Source: Pseudomonas fuscovaginae SE-1 (GTDB lineage Bacteria; Pseudomonadota; Gammaproteobacteria; Pseudomonadales; Pseudomonadaceae). Taken from it: a DNA stretch of 42,312 bases. Position 1 is the stretch's first letter, and each line of letters starts with the position of its first letter. The stretch is taken from positions 1 to 42,312 of the forward strand of contig NZ_AQOH01000163.1 of assembly GCF_000364705.1 (NCBI RefSeq). Direction: 5' to 3'. A program made the translations under genes and the position numbers. Under the pieces are notes generated by a model. The model was given only the letters and a program-made list of their open reading frames with translations. It was not told the origin of the DNA and did no database searches. Shown in pieces: positions 16,650 to 23,675 of the stretch.

Positions 16650-17594
16650 TCACTCCGCCCCCGGCGCATATCCAAAATACGCCTTGTACGCGTGATTGAA
16701 ATTCGCCGGATTGGCATACCCCAACCGATACGCAATCTGTGCCACCTGCCATTTCTTCTGCCGCAACAGCGTCCGCGCCAACTCCATCCGCTGTTGCCGC
16801 ACATATTCCAGCATCGACTGCCCAAACAGCTGCCCGAATGCCCGGCGCAAGGTGGTTTCTCCCACCCCCAACTGCTGTGCCAACGCCAGGCTGCCAGGTG
16901 GATCCAGCAGATGGGCATCCAACTGCCGACGCGCCTCATGCGCCAGGTCCCGATGCCCGCGCGTAACCGGTTTGGGCCCGGCCGCCTGGTCCTTGAGGTG
17001 CGCCGCCAGTTCCACCAGCACGGCGAGGCTGAGGCTTTCCTGGTGCAGGCGTTCCAGCGCGCCTTCGTATGGCGAATGATAAAGCCGCTCCAACAGGCTC
17101 CCCAGCGCCCGGCAACGATTGAGCGCCGAGAACTGCATGCCCTTGTCGAGCAAGCCCAGCAACGGCTGCAGGGTCGGGTCTTCCTCGGCCAGTTCCCGCA
17201 GGTAGTCGCCTGCGATACGCAGCCCGGCCATCCGCGCATGGCTGCCGGCGGGCAACTGGTCCACCGCTTCCATGCTCTCGCTCAGGCCCAAAACATGCGG
17301 GGCACCAATGGTGTATTGGTTGAGCCGGCCGTCGACCCGATGCTGCCATTGCCCGTGCAGCACCTGCACGATGCACAGGCTGCCAGGCAGTACTTTGTCG
17401 ATGCGCAGGGGCTCGGGGAACTGCAGGTCGCAGTCGAAGTACTGCAGTTGCGGGCGCACGGTGCGCGCTCGATAGTGCCCGCTGGCGCTGCCCAGCACCT
17501 GGCCGATCGCGGGGTCGAGCACGCCGGTGTGTGCCAGCGACGCGGGGCGGTCGAAGCAGAATTGCGTATCCAGATAGGCATTCCAACATTCCAT
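16650..17594 (-). CDS. AraC-family transcriptional regulator (PchR-like)
   Basis: 314 aa. The C-terminal ~100 residues form the double helix-turn-helix of AraC/XylS proteins (SLALAQQLGVGETTLRRAFGQLFG, then VAQIAYRLGYANPANFNHAYKAYFG). The N-terminal ~200 residues form a sensor region like that of siderophore-responsive PchR relatives. The ATG at 17594 is preferred over an upstream GTG at 17600. It is convergent with the aminotransferase and divergent from the exported protein gene at 17774. Its position next to the siderophore block suggests it senses the ferric siderophore and controls uptake or synthesis. DNA-binding role is clear; ligand and targets are inferred. Confidence 0.85.
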   Translation of the reverse strand: MECWNAYLDTQFCFDRPASLAHTGVLDPAIGQVLGSASGHYRARTVRPQLQYFDCDLQFPEPLRIDKVLPGSLCIVQVLHGQWQHRVDGRLNQYTIGAPHVLGLSESMEAVDQLPAGSHARMAGLRIAGDYLRELAEEDPTLQPLLGLLDKGMQFSALNRCRALGSLLERLYHSPYEGALERLHQESLSLAVLVELAAHLKDQAAGPKPVTRGHRDLAHEARRQLDAHLLDPPGSLALAQQLGVGETTLRRAFGQLFGQSMLEYVRQQRMELARTLLRQKKWQVAQIAYRLGYANPANFNHAYKAYFGYAPGAE

Positions 17595-17773
17595 CGTCAC
17601 GGCGTTTCCATGAAAGCTCGGCTACATGGTCACGAATGTTAACGCGATCATGGGCGTGGCGTCAGTGCTTGTGATCGAGGGCGCCATTATTGTGAGCGGC
17701 GGTCACTGCGGTTGGCAGGGAAATGAGCGCGGACTTCAATAGTCGCCCCCAAGACATTCAAGGAACCTGAACG

Positions 17774-18202
17774 ATGCTCGATTTTCGCAAGTGGGCGCTT
17801 CTGTTCGTCACCACGCTGGCCCTGCTGGCCGGCCTGGCCCAGGCCGAGGACCGGCCGCAGGTGGCGGATAAGGTCATGGCCTATTCCGGCCAACAGGGCG
17901 TCAAGGTCTGGACCCTGCGCATCGGTGAGCGCAGCGATAACCAGGCCCTGGTGCAAGTGGAGGACGTGGACCACGACTGGAACCTGCGCATCCAGAAAAT
18001 GAACGTGGAGAAGACCGCCAAGGACACCCGCTATTCCACCACCGTCGATGGCCAGAAGTTCGTCGTGCTGATCCTCCAGGAAGGCTGGGGTGAGCTGTAT
18101 CTGCCGGGCGAGGCCAAGGCCCTGACCGTCGGTTATGACGAGAACCTGTCCAGCCGCGGCGATGCTCAGGCGTTTCTCACCGAATACCTCAAGAAACCGT
18201 AA
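17774..18202 (+). CDS. Exported protein of unknown function
   Basis: 142 aa with a clear N-terminal signal peptide: basic start, hydrophobic run (ALLFVTTLALLAGL), cleavage predicted after AQA near residue 24. The mature part is small, polar and beta-rich in appearance, with no motif I recognise. AAGGAAC upstream supports the ATG. The next gene starts only a few nt after its stop, so the two likely form an operon and may act together at the envelope. Confidence 0.8.
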   Translation: MLDFRKWALLFVTTLALLAGLAQAEDRPQVADKVMAYSGQQGVKVWTLRIGERSDNQALVQVEDVDHDWNLRIQKMNVEKTAKDTRYSTTVDGQKFVVLILQEGWGELYLPGEAKALTVGYDENLSSRGDAQAFLTEYLKKP

Positions 18203-18205
18203 GTG

Positions 18206-18880
18206 ATGAGCCAAGAGAGCGAGACTCCGATGACCACTCCTCAACAACCCGAGCTGTCGGCCAGTCTCGGCGGTGAGTACGACCGCTTCAGCGCCGCTCA
18301 GCGCGAGCAGACGATCGCCGAACTCAAGCAGCTGATCGAGCGTGTACCCGAGCAGTCCGAGTTCACCAACAGCGGCCGCTACAAGGTGCTCGGCCCGCTA
18401 TTCACGGTGATTGCGTTGGGCATGCTGGCCCTGGGCATATATCATGGCAAGACCAGCGTGGCGGTCTGTGGCGGGTTCCTGGCTCTGCTTTTCCTGCTGG
18501 TCACCTGGCAGCACCGCAATGCCGGTCAACACGCATTCATGCGCCTGACCCGTCGCCAGTTGTTTGTCGACACTCTCAGTGCGCCGGTCAATCTGGCGGA
18601 CGTCGTCGACATCTTCGTCAAGGACGAGGGCTTGGTGACGCTGCAGAAGCTGACCTTGCGTCCCGGCAGTCCATTGCCGACCCACCGTGCCGTACGGCAG
18701 TTGTTCGGCAACCAGGCCTTGGCGCTGAAGAGTCCCCAACCGCATATCCGCATTAATTCGGCGGGACTGATGAGCAATGGCCGGAAGCTGGATTGCGACG
18801 AAATTGACGCGTTGCTCAATGCCTATTGGCAGGCCGCACATGCTCAGCAGGAACTGGATGCGTTGCAGCGTAACGGTTGA
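18206..18880 (+). CDS. Inner-membrane protein of unknown function
   Basis: 224 aa as called. After a charged N-terminal stretch with a helical segment (REQTIAELKQLIERV) come two adjacent hydrophobic segments (~residues 62-80 and 84-102), then a cytoplasmic-type C-terminal domain of ~120 residues. I do not recognise the family. The start is uncertain: GTG 18203, ATG 18206 and ATG 18230 are all in frame and none has a strong RBS; the body is the same for all. It abuts the upstream exported-protein gene and is followed by a strong hairpin. Confidence 0.75.
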   Translation: MSQESETPMTTPQQPELSASLGGEYDRFSAAQREQTIAELKQLIERVPEQSEFTNSGRYKVLGPLFTVIALGMLALGIYHGKTSVAVCGGFLALLFLLVTWQHRNAGQHAFMRLTRRQLFVDTLSAPVNLADVVDIFVKDEGLVTLQKLTLRPGSPLPTHRAVRQLFGNQALALKSPQPHIRINSAGLMSNGRKLDCDEIDALLNAYWQAAHAQQELDALQRNG

Positions 18881-18936
18881 GAAAACGGGCACGGCTTCGG
18901 CTCGTGCGCACCGCGTGAAGGCTTGCTCAATCAAGT

Positions 18937-18967
18937 CCAGCTCCGGGCAACCGCTGCCCGGAGCTGG
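18937..18967. terminator. Strong bidirectional hairpin terminator
   Basis: Perfect 13-bp inverted repeat (left CCAGCTCCGGGCA) with a 5-nt loop, ending just before the convergent cytochrome stop at 18975. It lacks a long T run on either side. It probably insulates two convergent transcripts. Confidence 0.75.
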
Positions 18968-18974
18968 GTCACCG

Positions 18975-20330
18975 TTACTCGAGCAGTTGTTCCAGGCTCG
19001 GGTCGCGAATCACGCGCTGCAATGGCAGTTGAGGCGCGCTGTCGGACTTGAGCATTTTCAGCTTGGGACTGGCCACTTTCGTGCAGGCATTGCCGCCGTT
19101 GGCATAGATCCCGCCCATGGCGCACTTCCACTCGTAGAAGTTCGCCAACCCATTCGACATCTGCAGGCTGAAGTCCGTGCTCTGGGTGCCCGGCGTGAAC
19201 GGATGACCGGCCTGGATGTTCTGGAACCACTTCATCCATTCAGGCGAACCCACCGGTGGCACCTTGTCCGGACTCTGGAATGTGGGGTTCATGAGCGCCA
19301 CTTGCGGTGACTCGGCCGTCATGTGGCAGCTCTGGCAGGAACTGACAGGGTTGTCCACCGGGCCGTTGAGGCGCCCGTTCCAGCCCAGGTGGGTCGGTGG
19401 CAGCTCCTGGGTGTTGGCGTTGATGGCGGTCTGTTTCAGCGCGGTGTTGATCCTGGTGACGGTCGGCTGCTTGTTGGTGAAGTCATCGCCCGTCTGCTGC
19501 GGGTCGTTGCCCCACATGATCCCCACCGGTACCAGGTTGTCCCAGCCGGCCTTGCCGGTCTTGGCCCCGTTGTACTGGAAGGTGCCGAAGATCCAGCCGG
19601 TGTCTTTCATGCGCGTGTCGCGCACGGCGATGTCCATCTGGATCAGGGCGACGTCGCGGACCACACGGTTGGTCGACTTGAAGGTGTCGGTGATATAGGC
19701 CTGCCACAGTACCGGGTTGGCGAGGAATGGCACGGTGCTGCGGTCGATGTCGGCGAACAGCGCCTTGCACACCACGGTCCCGTTGGGGAAGCTGTTGGGT
19801 TGCGAGGTGTAGCTCGGGTCGGGGTTCTGCGGGTCTTTCCAGACCTGGCCGACGGTGTAGGCGCCAATGTCGTTGTAGATGCCCACGGCATAGGTCTGGC
19901 CGGTGGCGGTCTGCGTCGGTGCCAGTTGCTTGACCTGGATCTGCGCTTCCTTGGTCAGGCCATGGATGCCCTCACGCCCCAGCGGGCCATAGTGCTGCCA
20001 CGGCATGTGGTACCACTGGCGCACCTTGTTCTTCTGCACGTTCCAATTGACCTCGATGTTGCCCTCCAGGCAGTAGTTCTTCACCTCGTTCATGTAGACG
20101 CGCCAGGTTTCGAAGTTGTTGTCCGGCTTGGCCGGCAGTTTCTTGAAGAACGCTGGCGGCGAGCCGGTGGGCGGCTGGGTGGGGTAGTTCTGGCTGAGCA
20201 CGAATTTGGGGCCGGTATAGCTGTCCGGCGGCGCATAGCCGTAGTCGGGGTAGGTCCCGGCCTGTGCCGCGACGCTGAACAAGGCGGCCGCCACCGCCAA
20301 TCCAGTGAGTGTTGTGTGGTGCTGGTTCAT
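18975..20330 (-). CDS. Exported monohaem c-type cytochrome-like protein
   Basis: 451 aa with a signal peptide (cleavage after AQA, ~residue 24) and one covalent haem motif CQSCH at 19323-19337 in the last third. Other cysteines (YCLEG, VVCKA, KCAMG, ACTKV) are scattered and could form disulfides. The large N-terminal part, rich in Trp, Tyr and Pro, has no domain I can name. AAGGAGA lies 7 nt before the ATG. Similar large exported proteins are usually listed as putative cytochromes. A periplasmic electron-transfer role is likely but the partner is unknown. It is transcribed alone from the 576-bp intergenic region upstream. Confidence 0.82.
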   Translation of the reverse strand: MNQHHTTLTGLAVAAALFSVAAQAGTYPDYGYAPPDSYTGPKFVLSQNYPTQPPTGSPPAFFKKLPAKPDNNFETWRVYMNEVKNYCLEGNIEVNWNVQKNKVRQWYHMPWQHYGPLGREGIHGLTKEAQIQVKQLAPTQTATGQTYAVGIYNDIGAYTVGQVWKDPQNPDPSYTSQPNSFPNGTVVCKALFADIDRSTVPFLANPVLWQAYITDTFKSTNRVVRDVALIQMDIAVRDTRMKDTGWIFGTFQYNGAKTGKAGWDNLVPVGIMWGNDPQQTGDDFTNKQPTVTRINTALKQTAINANTQELPPTHLGWNGRLNGPVDNPVSSCQSCHMTAESPQVALMNPTFQSPDKVPPVGSPEWMKWFQNIQAGHPFTPGTQSTDFSLQMSNGLANFYEWKCAMGGIYANGGNACTKVASPKLKMLKSDSAPQLPLQRVIRDPSLEQLLE

Positions 20331-20906
20331 CGCTTATCTCCTTGATGGGGAATACGCCGGGCGCGGTTCGAGCCTGTGCTCGTGCTTCGCCGGGCTTTCC
20401 TTTTTTTTCTTGGTCTGGGTCTCGGTTTGGCCATCGAGACGGGCTTCACGGGTCAGCAGGGTATGGGGCGGTTCACCTCCTCGGCAGTGCCGGACAAACG
20501 AGTTCAATCCCCGGCAATTGCCGGAAATGCGGAAAAAGGGGGGGAGACGGATTGTGCGCAGCGGATGCGAGGGGGAATTGCCTATCGACTCCTTGTCGAT
20601 CGCGTGCCGTTCTTCCTTGCTACAGGTGTAGGCGACTTCCGTAAAAACGCCATGCCCTGGGTGAAAAATAGCGATCTTTCGGTTGCCCGGGGTTCTTCGA
20701 TCTGCATCGGACCTGCGGCCGTCCACCACACTGGCGCGTTTGACAGAGCTGATCTTTACTCTCCGGCGGCTCGTCGACGAGTGTCGGGAGGGGATCCCTG
20801 TGTGGGGCCGCTGCCGGGAGCGATCGTCTGCGAGTGTCCGTGAGGACCGACTGTACCCTCGATCAGGGACAGGGAGCGTTCGATTATTAACCTTAGGAGG
20901 TTGCAA
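20331..20906. other. 576-bp intergenic region between cytochrome and small peptide genes
   Basis: No convincing coding sequence: the open frames here have odd composition and no RBS. It should hold the divergent promoters of the cytochrome (minus) and the peptide gene (plus). Visible features are a T9 stretch near 20400 and a G7 run near 20541. A TTGACA at 20740-20745 lacks a properly spaced -10. A small RNA cannot be excluded. Confidence 0.6.
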
Positions 20907-21044
20907 ATGAAGAAAGTACTGTTGGCCGTGTTCCTGCTCTGTGGCGTCTCTCTGACTGCCCAGGCCGCCTGCCCGGTGTTCGGCCCGTCCAAGGATCCGT
21001 GCAGCGGACCGGTGTTCGGTCCGTCGACTTGCGAATGCCCCTGA
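20907..21044 (+). CDS. Small exported Cys-rich peptide with internal repeat, novel
   Basis: 45-aa ORF too short for most gene callers. AGGAGG at 20895-20900 sits 6 nt before the ATG. Residues 1-20 form a textbook signal peptide (MKK, hydrophobic core, AQA cleavage). The ~25-residue mature part has four cysteines (22, 32, 42, 44), ends in CECP, and repeats the hexapeptide PVFGPS twice, encoded by a 17-bp direct repeat with one mismatch. It is Pro/Gly-rich with almost no charge. I recognise no family. Two disulfides or a metal site are possible. It lies 130 nt upstream of the nucleoside-hydrolase-like gene, same strand, so co-transcription is possible. Confidence 0.72.
   Translation: MKKVLLAVFLLCGVSLTAQAACPVFGPSKDPCSGPVFGPSTCECP
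20973..21025 (+). repeat. 17-bp direct repeat encoding the peptide hexamer
   Basis: CCGGTGTTCGGCCCGTC at 20973-20989 recurs at 21009-21025 with one C-to-T change. It encodes PVFGPS both times, 36 bp apart and in frame, so the peptide likely grew by internal duplication. Confidence 0.9.
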
Positions 21045-21174
21045 GGCAGGTCGCATGGCGGATCCGGTGCGCCGGGTCCGTCAAGGGTTCTCTGATCAAG
21101 TCACCACAGGCCATCCGAACGCCTGGGCAGCAGGATCGTTTGTAATGCGTTATTCAGCCAGGAGGGCTAAGGAT

Positions 21175-22227
21175 ATGTCTGCGCAACCCCTTACACATGT
21201 GCTCGTGGATACCGATGTCGATTTCGACGACTACATGGCCATCTCGTATTTGCTCAAGCACCATGCGATCAAGGTTGAAGGCATCACCGTGACCGGAGTG
21301 GGGGCTGTTCACCTGAGTCATGGCGTGGAAAACATGAACAACTTCCTCACGCTGTTCAATGACAGGACCATCGAGCAGACGCCGGTCGTGGCGGGCTTCC
21401 AGCGTCCGCTGCTGTACAGCAACACCTTCGCCTTCGATACACGCCAGGCGGCGGATCAACATTACGACGCCGCATTTCCCCGCAAGAATGCCAACCCGAC
21501 GCGCACCGGCGCGGTGGCGTTCATCAGGGAAACTCTGGAAAGCGCTGACCACAAGTTCACCGTGCTGCTGATCGGCGGCGGCACGACCTGGGGCCATCTG
21601 TTCCGGCAGGCCAGGACGGACGCGGTCTTGCAGAGACTCTTGCGCAGCAAGGTCGAGCGCATCGTGGTGATGGGCGGCAACCTGCTGCCGCAATACGTCA
21701 AGCCCGGTGCGGGCGGCAACATCAAGGACGCGTTGGGGGCCACACCGTACTACACCAACGATGTGGCCGAATGGAACATCTTTCTGGACCCACTGGGCGC
21801 CCAACTGGTCTTCGACAGCGGGATTCCCGTGCAACTGGTGGCGCTCAATGCCTCCAATGCGATTCCCATCACCCAGGACTTCGTGCGCCAGCTTTCCCAG
21901 ATCAACGACCCGGTTGCCCAATTTCTCAAGCAGGTGCTGGGAAGCTCGACCATTGCCCCCGGCATCGGCACCTACCTGTATTTCTGGGACCCACTGGCGG
22001 CTGTCGCCATCACCGATCCGCAACTGATCACATTCAAGCCCTACAAGCTGCGGGTGGAGCAGGAACTGAACGAAGAGCAGGACACCAGCGGGCAACTGAT
22101 CCCGGACGATGTTCAGGGCGCCCCGGTTGACGTGGCACTGAACGCTGCAAGCGGCTTCGTCCTGTCGCTGTACCTGAGCACCCTGGCCGGGCGATCGGCC
22201 GAACCTGTGGTCGAAGACGCCCGCTGA
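21175..22227 (+). CDS. Inosine/uridine-preferring nucleoside hydrolase family protein
   Basis: 350 aa with the family's N-terminal Asp cluster in variant form, DTDVDFDDYMA (residues 12-22; usual form DTDPGIDDAxA), and the C-terminal YFWDPLAAVAITDP segment. A calcium-dependent N-glycosidase on ribonucleosides would be the default role. The Pro-Gly of the motif is replaced by Val-Asp, so substrate and even activity are uncertain. The ATG at 21175 has AGGAGG 9 nt upstream; an upstream ATG at 21145 is less likely. No signal peptide is evident. It may share a transcript with the Cys-rich peptide and ends at a hairpin. Confidence 0.8.
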   Translation: MSAQPLTHVLVDTDVDFDDYMAISYLLKHHAIKVEGITVTGVGAVHLSHGVENMNNFLTLFNDRTIEQTPVVAGFQRPLLYSNTFAFDTRQAADQHYDAAFPRKNANPTRTGAVAFIRETLESADHKFTVLLIGGGTTWGHLFRQARTDAVLQRLLRSKVERIVVMGGNLLPQYVKPGAGGNIKDALGATPYYTNDVAEWNIFLDPLGAQLVFDSGIPVQLVALNASNAIPITQDFVRQLSQINDPVAQFLKQVLGSSTIAPGIGTYLYFWDPLAAVAITDPQLITFKPYKLRVEQELNEEQDTSGQLIPDDVQGAPVDVALNAASGFVLSLYLSTLAGRSAEPVVEDAR

Positions 22228-22248
22228 CCACCCCCTGTCTCAAGTGCG

Positions 22249-22293
22249 AGCCTCACGCCGTTACGTTCCGGATCCGGGGGCAACGGCGTGGCT
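22249..22293. terminator. Hairpin between convergent nucleoside hydrolase and efflux channel genes
   Basis: AGCC(T)CACGCCGTT at 22249-22262 pairs with AACGGCGTGGCT at 22282-22293 (one bulged T), enclosing a 19-nt loop. It fills the short gap between the facing stops. Confidence 0.6.
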
Positions 22294-22295
22294 CC

Positions 22296-23675
22296 TCAAT
22301 CCTTCCAGCCACCCCCCAGCGTCTTGTACAGCGTCACCCGGTTGACCTGCTCGGACAGCTCCAGGCTGATCAGGGTCTGCTGCGCCGAATACAGCGAACG
22401 CTGGGCGTCGAGCACGTCGAGGAAGCTCTTGGAACCCTGCCTGTACAGCGCCAGCGACAGGTTGTAGCTCTTGTCGGTGGCCTGGGTGAGGCTGCGCTGG
22501 GCGTCCAGCTGTTCGTTGATGTGGCTGCGCACCGAAAGGGCGTCGGCGACTTCACTGAAGGCGCTCTGCAGGGTCTTCTCATACTGGGCCACGTCGATGT
22601 CGCGGGCGATCTTCGCCGCGTCGAGGCTGGCGCGGTTGCTGCCGGCGTTGAAGATCGGCAGATTGATCGACGGGGCGAAGCTCCAGGCGCGACTGCCGGA
22701 CTTGAACAACCCGGACAATTCGCTGCTGGCGCTGCCGCCGCTGGCGGTCAGGGTCACGCTGGGGAAGAACGCCGCACGGGCGGCGCCGATGTCGGCACTG
22801 GCGGACTTGAGCGTGTGCTCGGCCGCCAGTACATCGGGACGGCGTTGCAGCAGCGTCGACGGCAGGCCGGACGGTACGTTGACCAGCAGCGCGGCGTCGA
22901 GCTGCGCATCGCCGGGCAGCAGGGCGTCGTCCAGCCGCTCGCCCACCAGCAGCTCCAGGGCGTTGCGGTCCTGCTCGACCTGGCTTTCGTAGTTCGCCAC
23001 GTTGGCCCGCGCCGACTCCACGGTGCTCAGCGACTGCGCCAGGCTCAGCCCGGATTCGCCACCCAGGCCATGGCTCTGCCGCACCAGCGCGTAGGTCTTC
23101 TGCTGGCTGGCGTAGGTGTTGCGGGTCAGGGTCAGCAACTGCTGGTCGGCGGCCAGGGTCATCCAGGTGCTGGCGACTTGCGCCACCAGGCTGATCTGCG
23201 TGCTGCGGCGGGTCTGCTCCAGGGACAGGTAGTTCTCCAGCGCGGCGTCCTTGAGGTTGCCCAGGCGCCCGAACAGGTCCAGCTCGTAGCTGCTGATGCC
23301 CAGGCCGACGCTGTATTGGCTGCTGGTCGTGGTGCTGCTGTCGGCCAGCGCGCGCTGGCGCGTGCCGCTGGCCGTGGCCGAGACTGCCGGCAGCAGCGCC
23401 GCGCGCTGGATGCGGTACTGCGCCTGCTGGTATTCGACGTTCAGCGCGGCCACCCGCAGGTCGCGGTTGTTGGCCAGGGCGCGGGCCACCGTGTCGCGCA
23501 GGCGGCTGTCGACAAACAGCTCGCGCCAGGCGATATCGGCGTTGGCCTGGCCGGCCGGGGTGGCGCTGGACCATTGCTCGGCCACCGGCGCCTCGGGGCG
23601 CTGGTAGTCCGGGGCGAGGTTCACGCAGCCACCCAGCACCATCGCCAGCAGCAGGGGGAGAGGGGCGAAACGCAT
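22296..23675 (-). CDS. RND efflux outer-membrane channel lipoprotein (OprM/NodT family)
   Basis: 459 aa. A signal peptide ends in the lipobox LGGC (Cys ~17), so it is lipid-anchored, as OprM is. It has two OEP repeats with long helical stretches. It forms the TolC-like trimeric exit duct of the tripartite pump. Its ATG overlaps the stop of the pump gene (TGATG), so it is the third gene of the adaptor-pump-channel operon. Family is firm; substrates are unknown. Confidence 0.93.
   Translation of the reverse strand: MRFAPLPLLLAMVLGGCVNLAPDYQRPEAPVAEQWSSATPAGQANADIAWRELFVDSRLRDTVARALANNRDLRVAALNVEYQQAQYRIQRAALLPAVSATASGTRQRALADSSTTTSSQYSVGLGISSYELDLFGRLGNLKDAALENYLSLEQTRRSTQISLVAQVASTWMTLAADQQLLTLTRNTYASQQKTYALVRQSHGLGGESGLSLAQSLSTVESARANVANYESQVEQDRNALELLVGERLDDALLPGDAQLDAALLVNVPSGLPSTLLQRRPDVLAAEHTLKSASADIGAARAAFFPSVTLTASGGSASSELSGLFKSGSRAWSFAPSINLPIFNAGSNRASLDAAKIARDIDVAQYEKTLQSAFSEVADALSVRSHINEQLDAQRSLTQATDKSYNLSLALYRQGSKSFLDVLDAQRSLYSAQQTLISLELSEQVNRVTLYKTLGGGWKD

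Noticed and set aside
20740..20768. TTGACA as a promoter for the small peptide gene
   Set aside because: No -10-like hexamer 16-18 bp downstream; position 20763-20768 reads CCGGCG.
20334..21056. 240-codon minus-strand frame in the intergenic region
   Set aside because: Arg/Ser-rich with a Lys run, no RBS, and overlaps the well-supported small peptide gene.
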